Positions 1-11,654 are shown, counted from the first letter of the stretch. The stretch: 64,000 nt of DNA from Solanum dulcamara (GCF_947179165.1 NC_077248.1:52047732-52111731), one strand, 5' to 3'. A program made the numbers and translations. Notes: generated by a model not told the origin, from the sequence alone.

Positions 1-1046
1 TCTATTCCAAAAAGAGTGGCAGCTTTCTGAATTTGGTAATCCATTACTTTTAGGGTTCCAAAACATCGCCCTAGCAGCTAGCTATCATCCCTTTAAAAAC
101 TGCCACAGACCCCATTAGATTTAAAAGTATATAATATGTGATTATTTTATTAGGCAGAAAAGTTAATGTTTAAAACATAAAGCTACAACGTTTCAGATCT
201 CTTCCATATTTGAGTGAGATTCAGCTTTTAGCCTTTTTTGTTCTCTCACTTTGTTGCTGAGATTCCACTTTAATTCTTCCCCAGATTTGATTATTACAAG
301 CAGCAAGAAAAATTCTTAAATCACTCAATCTTTACCAGAATCATCATTAAAGACGCATTGTTTTTTTTATAATAACCGTGGTATCCAAAAAGCCAACAGT
401 CTATCGGAAACAATCTCTCCACCTATAAGGTAGGTGTAAGGTTTGCATACACTGTGATTGTACCCTCCCCAGGCCCTACTTTGTGTGACTACATTCTACA
501 GGACACATGCTACCTCCTACCAACAAGTACCAGGTAACTCCAGGCACATTGAAGATATCAAGTAACATTATTCAACCAAATCACTAGAGTACTAACCATA
601 AACACACACATGATTAAAAACCTATAGGTGCTGAATAAAACCAACCAATTTTGCATAAATTGGCAACTGCTTATAAAATGAATGGTAGTCTTAACCATCA
701 GGATTACAGACAAAATACTGGATCCTCGTAATTCAAGAATGGAGACAGAGTTGAAAGAGGAGTTTTTTCTTCAATTAAAGGGCCTGGAACATTGATTATA
801 TTTTGATACAGGAAAAACCCAATAATCATGATTAAGAAACTGGGCAACTTAGGACTTTGGAATTGAAGTAGATATTCAAATAAAGGAATTAAAGTTGATA
901 ATAGTGGGAAAAAGTTATGAGGATATGGACACCTCGTGTCAATGTAGAGAGAGAAGATGAACCATGTCAAGTATCTTTTTGACTCTTTATTTCTCTTTAC
1001 CATGTTTTCCGTTAAAAATCTAACCAAAGGGCTCTTAAAGGTATCA
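1..1046. repeat. Copy A of a ~1.2-kb tandem duplication
   Basis: The sequence from position 1 is repeated in the same orientation from 1289. Both copies open with a tract containing AAAAAGAGTGGCAGC and both close with a tract containing CCAAAGGGCTCTTAA. The copies differ by scattered substitutions and small indels. Copy A starts at the window edge, so its true left end is unknown. A spacer of about 240 bases (1047-1288) with no recognisable content separates it from copy B. Each copy contains a Solanaceae-type SINE piece. Reading the minus strand of the first 60 bases gives a short open stretch, but I do not recognise it as a protein. The position, 3' of RPS13 exon 2, means this could be an enlarged intron or unrelated downstream DNA. 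Confidence 0.85.
371..556 (+). mobile_element. SINE-like fragment (TS/SolS type) in copy A
   Basis: The stretch AGGTAGGTGTAAGGTTTGC, followed by ACCCTCCCCAGGCCCTACTT, matches my knowledge of the 3' part of tobacco/Solanaceae TS/SolS-type SINEs, a tail also shared by their partner RTE LINEs. Further on, a CATGCTACCTCCTACCAAC tract resembles another internal SINE segment. No tRNA-derived head with A and B boxes is evident, and no target-site duplication was found, so this is a fragment that was duplicated along with the surrounding DNA. Confidence 0.6.
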
Positions 1047-1288
1047 ATAAGTGCATGACTTTATTTAATCAAGTTACACATAAATCTTTGGGGTAATGTT
1101 TTAAATGGTAGCAGAATACATCCCAGTTCTGTTCTGAAGTTTTCAAATCCAAGTTTAAACAGAGAAAGAGAAACATAGCCCAACTGATACTCAAGAAGGG
1201 AAAATGTTCCACTGATCCATAAAGGAAGACGCTCAACCTTTTCTTTACTCGCTCCATTCCATTTTATATGGCAACATTTCCTTTTTGG

Positions 1289-2263
1289 TCTATTCCAAAA
1301 AGAGTGGCAGCTTTCTGAATTCGGTAATCCATTACTTTTAGGGTTCCAACATCACCCTCACTATCATTCCTTTAAAAGCTGATACAGACCCATTAGAGTT
1401 AAAAGTAAACAGTATGTGATTATTTTATTAGGCAGAAAAGTTTATGTTTAAAACGTAAGGCTACAGAGTGTCAGATCTCTTCCATGTCTCTGTATGATTC
1501 GGCTTTTAACCTTTTTTTGTTCTCACTTTATTCTTGAGATTCCACTTAATTTTTACCCCATATTTGATTATTGCAAGAAGCAAGAAATATTTTTAAATCA
1601 CTCTATCTTTTACCAAAACCAACATTAAAGACACGTTGATTTTTTTTAATAACTGTGGTGTCCAGGAAGCCAAGGGTCTACCAGAAACAACCCTTCTACC
1701 TCTGAGGTAGGGGTAAGGTTTGCGTACACTATACCCTCCCCAGACTCCAATTTGTGGGACTACACTAGGCATGTTTCTATAACTGTGGTGTATGGGCCAG
1801 CTTGCGCGCACCTCAACTAATTCTACATGATTAAAAACCTATAGGTGCTGAATACACCCAATCAATTTAGCAAAACTGGCAATTGCTTACAAAACGAATG
1901 TAGTCTTAATCATCAGGATTACACACAAAATACTGGAACCTCTTTCTTCAAGAACAGAGACAGAGTTGAAAGAGGAGTTTTTATTTAATTATAGGGCTTA
2001 CAACATTGAATATATTTCACTGATACCGGAAAGACCCAATAATTATGATAATTAAAACGGGCAATTTAGGACTTTAGAATTGAAGTAGATATTAGAAAAA
2101 AGAAATTAAAGTTGATAAGAGTGGGATGAAGTTATGGTGATGTGGACACCTCGGGTGATGTGGACAGAGAAGATGGACCATGTGAAGTCTCTTTTTGACT
2201 CTGCATTTCTCTTTACCATGTTTTCCGTTAAAAATCTAACCAAAGGGCTCTTAAGGGTATAAT
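1289..2263. repeat. Copy B of the ~1.2-kb tandem duplication
   Basis: This copy aligns with copy A from its first bases (TCTATTCCAAAAAGAGTGGC) to GGGCTCTTAAGGGTAT. The offset shrinks from about 1288 bases at the left end to about 1217 at the right end, because copy B is shorter by small deletions. Divergence is visible throughout, so the duplication is not recent. After 2263 the two copies stop matching. Local doubling by unequal exchange or repair is the simplest explanation, since the pair lacks terminal repeats or target duplications of a transposon. Confidence 0.85.
1649..1832 (+). mobile_element. SINE-like fragment (TS/SolS type) in copy B
   Basis: This is the counterpart of the SINE piece in copy A and is better preserved. 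It contains CTGAGGTAGGGGTAAGG, GCGTACACTATACCCTCCCC and a GCCAGCTTGCGCGCACCTC tract typical of Solanaceae SINE bodies. It shares flanks with copy A, so the insertion pre-dates the tandem duplication. Confidence 0.6.
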
Positions 2264-3007
2264 TGGCACTTGGTATATATTTACGTGATTTGCCAAGTCT
2301 TATCCAATTTATTAAACTCCATGCCTACTCAAACTTTGCCACATAAAATGGAATGGAGGGAGTATAAAGAAAATCTCAACTAATCCTAGTGATGGGAAAT
2401 ATGTTTGGGTTTATTTATAAACTACAGGAAGCCATAATGCACCTGCATTTTATATGCCACATTCTTTAAACGTTAAATGGATCGTAGCCTTAAAATGAGT
2501 AAGGTAAAGGGAGAGTCTCTCATTGTCTCTGTCACATTACTACATGCTTACCTAGCATAGTTACGCCACATCCTATCCAAGGGGCCTCGTACACCTGTTT
2601 TTATCTTTTCAATCACAGAAAATAAACTTCAGTGACTAGAGAGTAAAAGATGGAAACTTTACCACCATATGGACGAAGCAAAGTGCTACTGTGAAAATAC
2701 ATATTGTAAAGGACAAGAATCTTAACTAATCGGGAGAAGTCTGCCTACACACCTATAGCACATTAACATCTTCCTCAAACACCAATGTTCCAACTTGTTA
2801 AATGAGGGACACAATACCGCAAACGGCTGAGGCACTTAAATTGGCATATTTTACAGTAAAAACACTAATCAAATACCATGAACCCAAGAGTTAAGTATTA
2901 AAAAGGAAATCTACGGTAGCATTGGCAAAGGGGTTTAGACATAATTACAATACAAGCTGGCCATTACTCCAATAAATATATGATAAGCATAAAATGGGTA
3001 GTTGAAC
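2264..3007. other. Non-coding DNA, probably RPS13 intron 2 (minus strand)
   Basis: I find no convincing coding, repeat or RNA feature here. The stretch lies directly after the splice donor of RPS13 exon 2 on the minus strand, so it should be the start of intron 2. I looked for the following RPS13 exon (the part that begins Val-Asp-Glu-Asn-Ile-Cys in plants) here and further left and did not find it. Confidence 0.5.
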
Positions 3008-3013
3008 ACTTAC

Positions 3014-3221
3014 ATCTGGTGCAGATATTTTCAGCCAACTTGGTGGAGTCCTCTTGTATGGCAGTGCTGAAGCAGAAATACCCTTACTGTGCACCAAACA
3101 AAATTGCAAAAAAAAAAAAAAATAGAAGAAAAAAAAAGTATTAGTACATTGTCCCATTAACATATGGGTTTACAAAGACGAAGAAAGAATGAACTAACCC
3201 TCGACTGTGCATACGACCCAT
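3014..3221 (-). CDS. RPS13: 40S ribosomal protein S13 (uS15), exons 1 and 2 only
   Basis: Ribosomal protein S13 is a cytosolic small-subunit protein that binds 18S rRNA. Exon 1 is 3199-3221 (23 bases, starting ATG at 3221 and encoding Met-Gly-Arg-Met-His-Ser-Arg-). Exon 2 is 3014-3086 (73 bases, encoding [19 protein letters not shown] and then ISAPD). Together they give 32 codons that match the very conserved N-terminus of plant S13. Exon 1 ends at a GTTAGT donor (3193-3198). Exon 2 follows a CAG acceptor and ends at a consensus GTAAGT donor (3008-3013) in phase 0. The family is about 150 residues long, so roughly 120 residues are missing. They lie beyond position 1, behind an intron of at least 3 kb, or have been lost. 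The reading frame and splice sites are intact. The upstream leader is pyrimidine-rich with a TATA box, which favours a real gene 5' end rather than a processed copy. Confidence 0.92.
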
Positions 3222-3314
3222 GCTGCCTGGCGGTGTGTTTGTGGGAAGGGGGAAGGGGGCTGCTGTCCGCTTGGTTCTGAAGAAGGAAACCTAGAATGGC
3301 TGAAGAGGAGATTA

Positions 3315-3330
3315 GGATTTTATATAAATT
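3315..3330 (-). promoter_or_regulatory. Probable TATA box and leader of RPS13
   Basis: On the minus strand a TATATAAAATCC motif lies about 100 bases upstream of the RPS13 start codon. It is followed by a leader rich in C and T (3222-3310), as is usual for plant ribosomal protein genes. The position and composition fit a core promoter, but the transcription start is inferred only. Confidence 0.55.
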
Positions 3331-3714
3331 CTTTATTTGCAATGAAGTCCTTTCATATATTTCGAATTGAAGATTAAGCTATCTAAAAGAGCTCAATAGG
3401 TTGTAGTAGCAATGTTGAGATTAATAATGATGTGAGTAGTTATATTGGGATTAATTATATTGGATTATCTCTTATTTACTGTTTGATTTGGTGTATTAAG
3501 AATGTTTATGTCTTTAATCAAGTTTATCTATTTATTAGTAATAACTTTTGTATTGTTAATACCATGGTTTGATAAGGATTGATTATACTCCTATAATATT
3601 GAATAGTGCACAGGTTAAAATCTTTTGAAACAAAAACCAAATAATACCATAATTAATACATTTGGTACAATGGTGAGGTATCTCATGGGATTAGGTATTC
3701 CACTTTTTATATGG
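3331..3714. other. RPS13 upstream region, no other feature seen
   Basis: This AT-rich stretch lies 5' of the RPS13 promoter. I see no open frame, repeat or RNA gene in it. Regulatory elements may be present but cannot be assigned by eye. Confidence 0.4.
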
Positions 3715-3838
3715 GATAACTATAACAACAATCCGGTGAAATTCCACAACGTGGATCTGGAAAGGGTAAAGTGTACGCAGACCTTACTCCTATCAAGGTA
3801 GGATGGCTATTTTTGAGAGACCCTCGGCTCTTATATGG
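3715..3838 (-). mobile_element. SINE 3' fragment (TS/SolS type), minus strand
   Basis: The plus strand reads ATAACAACAATCCGGTGAAA, then a TGTACGCAGACCTTACTCC tract, then AGAGACCCTCGGCTC. This is the reverse complement of the well-known Solanaceae SINE 3' half, with the TTG-repeat tail at 3719-3730. The tRNA-related head is not recognisable, so I call it a truncated copy. It lies about 0.5 kb upstream of the RPS13 start. Confidence 0.75.
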
Positions 3839-4075
3839 GGTAACTAATTGCACTATATTAGGGGTTGTTTGGTATGGAGTATGAAATAAACAAAGTTATT
3901 TCATATCAATAATTTATCCCATTATTATAGTATAAATGGTGTTATAATTAATTAGGGAGCTAATAAGAGTTTATTTATTTTTATTAAGATTAAGACGTTC
4001 AAATCTAAATGCACATCTGAATGATTAAAATGTTGTTTTAACATCTTAACACTAAATAATTAAGACTCTTTGTTT
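3839..4075. mobile_element. Possible MITE remnants
   Basis: The stretch opens with GGGGTTGTTTGGTATGGAGT (from 3861), which resembles the ends of short non-autonomous DNA transposons in Solanaceae. It continues with a segment bounded by AATAAGAGTTTATTT and AATTAAGACTCTT, which are roughly inverted relative to each other. No clean target-site duplication was found. It is a low-confidence call from resemblance only. Confidence 0.3.
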
Positions 4076-4452
4076 TCAATATTTTTGAGAAGCAAGTTGG
4101 ATTCATGCCGGAACGATCGACTACTAAAGTCATCCATCTTGTGTAGAGACTATGGAGAAACATAAGAAAAGAAAAGGAGACCTACATATGATGTTAATTA
4201 ACCTTGAAAAGGCTTATCATGACAAAGTCCCGAGGGATGTCCTCTAGAGGTTCTTGGAGGCTATAGGTGTCTTGATGGCTTATATTAGGGTGATAAAAGG
4301 CATGTACGATGGAGCCAAGACTTGAGTTAGAACGATGGGAGAAGACTTGATTCCTAGTTGAGATGGGGCTGCACCATGGATCAATTCTTAGCCCTTTTTT
4401 ATTTGCCTTAGTGATAAATGAGTTGACGCGGTCTATTCAGGAGGAGTGATCT
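4076..4452 (+). pseudogene. LINE (RTE-type) reverse transcriptase fragment
   Basis: Read on the plus strand with frameshifts, this encodes pieces of a non-LTR reverse transcriptase. They are a QVGFMPERSTT-like motif near 4095, an INLEKAYHDKVP-like motif near 4200 (the catalytic region normally reads [11 protein letters not shown]), and a motif near 4365-4400 that reads like [19 protein letters not shown]. The same order is seen in the better LINE copy at 27 kb. Stop codons (for example near 4243 and 4322) and lost frames show it is dead. It lacks both ends, and the FADD catalytic motif is not visible. Confidence 0.8.
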
Positions 4453-5357
4453 TGAGTGTATTTATACGTCCAAATGTCATTTTATACCCACATTATAGCT
4501 TAGTTCTAGAATAAGTTCTATTGTATTCTCATGTTTTATTAGTGATGAACTAACATGTGTGATTAGTAGTTGTGTAGGATAGATTTACATATGAATTAAG
4601 CTAAAAGTGAAGATAAAGAAGTTAATCCTGTAGATGGAATGCATGGGAGTTAAGTTAAAGCTAATGGATGTACGGGAAGTATGAAAAATCAAGAAAGAAA
4701 AAGTTGCACTTCAGTGAACCAGCTCTATGGTGGAGTTGGGACAAGAATGTGGAGATTTCCAGGCTGCCTACTCCGCAATGAAAGCGTGGCATGAACCTGG
4801 CTTTCATCGAAAATAACTCCTAATCTACTATAAATAGGACACTTATGTGTTATTTTAATTATTCGATACTTGAGGAATACATCTTGGACGACCTTGGGGG
4901 AGAGTATTAGGGTTCTTTCTTTCCTCTCGTCATTACTTTAATGCTTGTATGATTTCTTCAATCTATAGAATTATTATGCGAATCATCAACGGCTAAAAGG
5001 CTCGCTTCTAGGGTTAAGGCTGCAAAACATGATTATGACATTGTTTTGAGTTGGTTATTGTGGTTTGTCATTATTGATTGTTCTTATGTTCTTGCTCTTA
5101 CTACTTTAATGCTTAGCTACCATTTTGTGAACTCGGGAAATGGAACATTAGGTTAGAATGAAGAACATAAGAAATGTATTCTAGTTTAGAATTACAGATA
5201 GATTCACGTCTAGGATAGGGATATACTTAAATCACCTTGTTTGGTTCAAATACGGAAAGATAGCTTAATACACCAGAATTGATTGGCCTATCCTCGCTCA
5301 ACGATGTAGTTAGGCATTCAATTTTGGTAGAAGGTTAGAGGCTTGGGAGACCATAAC
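4453..5357. other. Unclassified repeat-like non-coding DNA
   Basis: No coding region is visible. A CTATAAATAGGACAC tract near 4828 is TATA-like and is followed about 70 bases later by a transcript-leader-like stretch, so this may be a remnant of an LTR or of another transposon. I could not find paired termini or a second copy in the window, so the class is unknown. Confidence 0.35.
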
Positions 5358-7781
5358 TGTCACAATCCGAATCCGGGTGTGATGGCACTCATCTTAACCC
5401 ATCGAGATGAGTTAACCTAAAACCTAATGGACAGTAAATATAGAAGTAATTAAGATAAAATAAGGCTTAACTTAAACAAAGCGAATAAATATACTCAAAA
5501 TCCTCCAAGACCGGTTGTCATATGTACAAGCCGCTAATGTAATACATAATAAGCGAAAAGAAAATATAGTCGCAATATCTTTGTCTTAAGAACAGGACTA
5601 AAATATAGATATAGTAAGAGGTGTCTATTAGAAGGATATAACAGTTGCCTCAACACTCAAACAAAAGCCTCGAATATGGTATGAATGTTAGAAATCACGT
5701 CGGTCCGGGATCACAACCTACATAAGCGTAGAAGAAAAGAGTGCATACAAAGCAACACGATACTCAGCAAGCGGACTACTAACACTAAGCAAAGCTAAGT
5801 AGAATACAAGTACTCTTGTCATCACAACCAAGCTTCCTTAACTACCACCTACATAGAAATCAATCCAATCCAATAATTCAAATATCATGTAGCCTCAATC
5901 GGTGATAACTCAACAACATCTCAGTCAGATCATATCAAACTCAATGGTATTAATCACGAAAACAACAAGGGGTAAACACATAGTCCACAAATGACAAAAG
6001 GTATGCAATGTAATAAAATGTCATGTGTAGTGATGCATGTTTGTCCTAATGATACACATCCGCTGACTAGCAGGCCGGAACCCATGGGGGACTCACATAG
6101 TCCATGGATCTACCGGAATAATTTTCTTTCGACATAATCATCAATCCCTGGAACCATTTTCCTTAGGCATTGCCGGAACCATTTCCCTTCAGCATAATCA
6201 TCAATCCAGTCTCATCACAATGTATTGGGGCCAAATGTAAATAAACAATGTTCACAAAAAATATGAGGATATGATAATTTCAATAACAACACGCAATTCA
6301 TGTCAAGCTAATCACGTCACATATTCACAAAGTATTAAGGTCATCATCACATCAATTACATCGATATAGATCAATAAGTTGCCATTTTATTACCCCCTTT
6401 CTTTATTATTAAAGATCAATGAACATGAACAAGTAACTCAAACCAATTCCCATTACTCTCCAACACACATAACAAGAAATACGAGATTTTACAAGCTTTA
6501 ATGAAGGTTTAGAAGTTCACTTGTCTCAAATTCAATCACAACTATCCAGAAACTTGAGCTTTCCCTTTATGTGGGCTCTCCAAATTAACAAAATAGAGAT
6601 AAGAATCTGGAACTACCAACACTAATTTCACAAAATTTGGGCAAAAGGGTCAAAACGGCTAAAAATTCCAATTTCAAAAATTGGGTTCAATTCTGGGGGT
6701 TTTTGCTTGAAAAATTCCCCCAAGGCAATTAAAATTCATTAGTGAAAACTTGTTTAAAAATCGAGTAAAAAGCAATCCATAATCACCAATTTACGAAAAC
6801 TTTGAGTTCTTGAGAAATTCCCAAAATTTGAAGTCAAAAACCAAGAATTCAAAGTTGAAATCACAATTTCATCAATGGGAATTGAATATTCTTGGTTAAA
6901 AAATGCTTACCCAATCAACAAGTCTTGAAAAACCACTTCAAAATCACCTATACCTCACTCTAGTTCCCAAAATGGTGAAATGGGATTGAAACGCTGTAAG
7001 ACCCACTCAGGTTTCACTTTTGAGGACCATTGATTGCTTCCGTGACTTTCGTGATCGCGACCAATGGCCGCTTAAGACAACCCCGCAAAATGGCGGTCTT
7101 TACGAAGCCTGACACCAGATACACAACAACTTAATCCAAGTTCAAGTTTTTATCGAATGGACTTTCGAAATTCGTTCGAAACTCCGTGCACACAAACCAT
7201 ACCTATTACCCCACTAAATTCAATGTTTCGGACTAAATGGAATCATCGTAATTCGAATTTATAATCTTCTTGACCGGGAATCCATTTAGTCGTAACTAAA
7301 CTAGTTTAAGACTCAAAGACCAAAACTCCCTCGGAGCTCCCGAAAAATACACTAAAACTCTCCCTATGCCTAAAATCACTTCCTGAATCCAACAAATCAT
7401 AAGAAATCAAATCCGAGCATCTGATTGCTAACCAAAGTCAAACCTTATTTCAAATAACTTCAACTTCCAACTTTAGACCTCAAATTCATGAAAAAACTTC
7501 AAATTTAGAAACGACGACTCTCCCAAACCAAATTCCATATTTTGGAGCTGATAAAACTGATGGAATTTCATTCTGAAACTCGTACCTCCAATTGGTACCA
7601 AATACCACTTTTGCACAACTTGGCCCTTCAAAACTCAAAAATGTCTAAAAAAATCTAAACTTTTCAAAGAATTTCCAAAACCAACTCCAAACAGTGATCA
7701 ATTATGACTCGGGGAAACTAGTAGGAGGGGCAAAATGATCATTTTGTGAAAATTTCCAAAAATGACCTTCCGATTATTACA
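5358..7781 (-). repeat. Ty3/Gypsy element G1, 3' LTR (about 2.4 kb)
   Basis: On the minus strand this begins TGTAATAATCGGAAGG (at 7781) and ends GGATTGTGACA (at 5358). These are the TG...CA ends of a long chromovirus-type LTR. The end adjoining coding DNA abuts a pol C-terminus in the same orientation, so this is the 3' LTR. The polypurine tract next to it is poorly preserved. The LTR shares its start motif with the LTR of G2 and with the solo LTR at 43211, so all belong to related families. No partner LTR of G1 was found in the window. Confidence 0.8.
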
Positions 7782-8409
7782 TCATCCATCACTAAAAACT
7801 ATGATCATCCTCGAACATAAAGTAAAAGAATGTTCATGAAGCCTTATAAAGCTGGGGATATCGGGCACATAAATCAGACTCTGCCTCCCACGTGGCCTCT
7901 CTAACTGAACGATGCCTCCACTTAACCTTCACTGAAGCTATCTCCTTGGTCCCAAGCTTGCGGACCTGTCTATCCAAAATAGCTATAGGCTCTTCCTGAA
8001 ATGTCAAATCTGGACCCAACTACACAAAATTAAGGGAAATCATATGGAACTCATCCCGACCATACTTCCGGAGCATGGAAAGATGAAATATAGGATGTAC
8101 CATTGATAGCCTAGGTGATAAGGCCAATCTATAAGCCATTTCTCCAACTCATCCCAAAATCTCAAATAGGTCACTGAGCCGAGGTCTAAGTTTGCCCTTC
8201 TTTCTGAACCGCATCATGCCCTACGTGGGCGGAGCCACACATGGTCTCCTTCCATGAACTCTAGGGGTCGAACTCTTCGGTCAGCATAACTTTTCTATCG
8301 ACTCTAGGCTATCAAAAGTCTACCCTGAATCATACGAACCTGATCTATGGCATCTTTAAGTAAGTTTGTTTCTAAAGAGTCCATGTTAGCTGAATCAAAC
8401 CACCCGATA
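7782..8409 (-). pseudogene. Element G1 pol C-terminus: integrase end and chromodomain
   Basis: The clearest stretch is an open segment at 7834-8019 reading like a chromodomain, with EEPIAILDRQVRKLGTKEIA followed by VKVKWRHRSVREATWE. This places G1 among chromoviruses (Ty3/Gypsy elements whose integrase ends in a chromatin-binding module). The upstream part (8020-8400) is the linker and C-terminal domain of integrase, in broken frames. The rest of pol is missing because element G2 begins at 8410 and G1 does not resume on the far side of G2. Confidence 0.8.
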
Positions 8410-11400
8410 TGCCACGACTCAAATTTTTAAGTCACAATGGTGCCTACTATGACCCACCAGTAGGCAAGCCAACCCATATTCTGGAATTGAAAATAATGAG
8501 ATATAAAGGTACAAGACCAACATTTAAATTAAAAAAAAATAATAACATAACAGAAACACCAATGATCGGGAGAAGCAAATCAAAATAATATATACAAACA
8601 AAAGATCCCTCCCAGAACCTAGTAGTCACGTGTACAGAGCTGCTAACAAAGTGAATATAAGTCTCAAAAGTGGACCATAGAATCAAGACTGTCTCAAAAA
8701 GTAAGAGACAAGCCATAAATATATACAGAGGGAGACGGGTAAATCCAGATTGCTATGTGCTCACCCTCGCCTCTGATCAAGACTGTAACTGGCTTGAGAT
8801 CAACACTGATAGTTAGTACTTGGACCTGCATCACAAAAATAGATGCAGAGGATAGAAAGAAAGGCTCCAGGTTTTCTTTTTCTTGGTGTCAACATAGGAA
8901 TGAGAGCAATTCTTCCAAAACAACAGGTTACCAATAGACATCATATGCCGACTGAGCAAGGAAAGCAAAAGTAAACTAAAACACAAGAAACTAAACATAA
9001 CTATAGACAGGAATAAGAAATCAAATAGGCATGTACACGAGCGTACTCACACACAAAGAGAAAAAGAGAAACTAGCTAACTCCGCTGGGCTCCTATAAAC
9101 CCGACGAGTACGCTTATGCACAAGTCTAAAATTAACAATCTGAACGAACTCCCATAAGCCCAACGGGAACAAAGATAGTTGAAATGGAATAAAGAAACCC
9201 AATGTAGTACCAACAATGTCACAATATCCCGCGAACATGAACCCAACCCTTCTGAGAACCTAAAGCTTGAACCCGAAGCATGAGGCAGTTAAGGAAGTGA
9301 ATCGGATGAATATAAGAGGATCAGGGACTTGAAATGAGATTTGGAATAACCAAGGAGTTGAAACAAAAATAAGGATAATCGTGGACTTGAACCACGTGTG
9401 AATGAGATCAAGGACTTGAACTGAGGTAATAATTACTATAGACTTGAACTAAGGATGATAAGTAGCTATGGACTTGAACCAAGGTTGTAAGTAGCGGTGG
9501 ACTTGAACCACTACTAAGTAAGGCCAGGGACTTGAACCGAGGCGATAATACCAAGGCAAGGACTTGAACTATGCCCGGTAGAATGATTTGGGGACTTGAA
9601 CTATGAATAGAGGCAGAACGATCAGAATTAGGATCAATGGCCAACCAAGCATCACGGGGAGTACCCCCAATCTGAGTTCCATTAATAAATCACTCCAAAC
9701 TGAATCACATCCAACCAGAATTGGCGAATAGACTTCCAGAACCAAGAATTAAAGGATACGAGATCGATAAAATCAGGGAATTATGGATATATGGTTCCAA
9801 ATCTGTATTACGGTCTAGCTAAGGCCCAAATTATCAAACTCAAGTCTTCTATATCAGTCTACATAGAGCTAAGTCATCCAAAGCAACGTCAGAGAAGTTC
9901 TAAGCCCTAACAACACCAAAAATATGCAAGTCTATGGCAATCACTAGTCGAAGTCTAGACTAAGGCCAAACATTCTTTCCAACAACATAAACCAACACAT
10001 AATACACAACACGCAGTATAGATGGTCAACAATAATAGGATACATGCTTTAATAACCTGAATTTCCCAAAAATAGAGTCTAAGGCATAATTTCTAAGAAT
10101 TTAGCATGCTCGGTACCCAACTATCCTCAATCTCACATAATTTAATATACAAATGCTTAAACATGCTCAGTCTAAAGAGGAGAAAGTCGTAGCCTACCTA
10201 TAGTCCAACTACGCTCACTTCAACTCAAGTAACTGGAGCTTTTCCCTTTCGTATGGCCTCAGAACATTGCCATGTTATCAAAAATAGAATCACAATGTCA
10301 GTACGATTATTTTAACACCAAAATTACAAAATTTAGAGATGGACCAATTATGGAGTCAAAAATAGAAATGTGGGACCCGCTTCAAAACTTCTAGAATTAA
10401 CTCCATACAAATGTCCTATACACTACCCTGAACTTGTGTTTGGAGCACAATTTGGGGCTCGAATCAGCCCAAATAATGACATCCATAAAAATCATAATTT
10501 TCCACCATTAAAGCTTATGGGACAGTAGGTATTCACAAAATTTACCTTAAATGAACCCTTTCCGATACTTCTCAATCACCACCCTAAGTAATCTCAACAA
10601 TTCCGGACCTATAGCACTTTGAATCACTGAATTTGGTTAAGAAATGAGAGAGTAATCGCATTTTTAATTTGCCAATAATGGTTGGAAACGACCTCGGTCT
10701 TTTATTAAAAGACCAAGGATTTGGCCTTTGCGAATGCGGCCTAAATGACCCGTGATCATAGAAGGAAAGGGTCCAGACCTCCGTGAATGCGAAGGGTGAT
10801 CCGTGAATATGGAGGGAAGGGAGACAAAGCTCCACAAACACGGGGACTTAACCACCTGAACTTCGGGAACGCAGCAAGAGTCCCGTGAATGTAGAGACCA
10901 GTTCACCTGGCCTCCGCAAACGTGGCCCTATGTCCGCGAATGCGAAAGGTAAAGTACCCCTGCACCAGCAAGGTACTGCATAAGGTTTTTGGCAAATTCC
11001 AAATCTCTAACGGGGTGCTCAGAATTCATTCAAAATCCTGTGTGTGCAAATGAGATATGCTCCCCCACTAAATTCGATGTTTTGGACTCAATGGGGCATT
11101 AGAAATTTTCATATGAGTTCATTTTAACAAAGAATGGCTCCATACCCAAGTGTTATTTTAAGTCAAATTCCACAATAGCCCTCGGGATTAGAACAGAAGC
11201 CTTAGGAAATGAACGAAGGATCGTTCTAGATCAAACTCGACATTTCAAAACTAACTGTGTTGACAAAATTTTCATCCGATCGTGTTTTCTTAGAATGTTG
11301 GCCAAAGTCAATCTTAGGTTAAATTTCAAAGGCTAAAATGCCAAATGGCCCCTAACTCGTATCGATTGCCTCGATATTCATGCCGACCATGCTACTAGCC

Positions 11401-11654
11401 TAATTTGGCCATTTCAAAGCTGATGGAATCGTTAAAATTCTATTCTGAGGTCATTTACCTAAAGTAATAAACTAAATTGACTTTTCAACTTATAAGAGCT
11501 CTACAACAAGAAAACGCGCCTAAAACTCAAAGGAACGACCAAGAGACTAAACAGTCAGTATCAGTGTGTCGTAAATGACTCGGGGTCACTATAGGAATAC
11601 TCTAAACGATAAAATAAATGCTTTAATTTAAAAATAACCTGGAGGGTCATTACA
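8410..11654 (-). repeat. G2 3' LTR (3245 bases)
   Basis: On the minus strand the LTR starts TGTAATGACCCTCCAGG at 11654 and ends GAGTCGTGGCA at 8410. Its inner part aligns along its length with 22209-24345, for example the tract ACCCACCAGTAGGCAAGCC at 8453 and its near-identical partner at 22241. Small ORFs inside it are not genes. The LTR includes a short minisatellite (9313-9606) and a GC-richer stretch near 10.7-10.95 kb with repeated GTGAATGCG-like words. Confidence 0.9.
9313..9606. repeat. ~30-bp minisatellite with GGACTTGAAC core inside the G2 LTR
   Basis: The core GGACTTGAAC, or a one- or two-base variant, recurs about ten times at spacings near 30 bases, with degenerate sequence between the cores. 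The same array is present in the other G2 LTR (about 22980-23310), so it belonged to the element before insertion and was copied by reverse transcription. Confidence 0.85.

Noticed and set aside
50..58. Telomere-like TTTTAGGGTT word
   Set aside because: Single occurrence per duplicated copy; not an array.
704..1027. A 107-codon minus-strand open frame in tandem copy A
   Set aside because: The homologous stretch in copy B does not keep the frame open, and no family was recognised.
3157..3342. A 61-codon open frame overlapping the RPS13 start
   Set aside because: It reads the RPS13 leader and exon 1 in another frame. The S13 frame with splice sites explains the region better.
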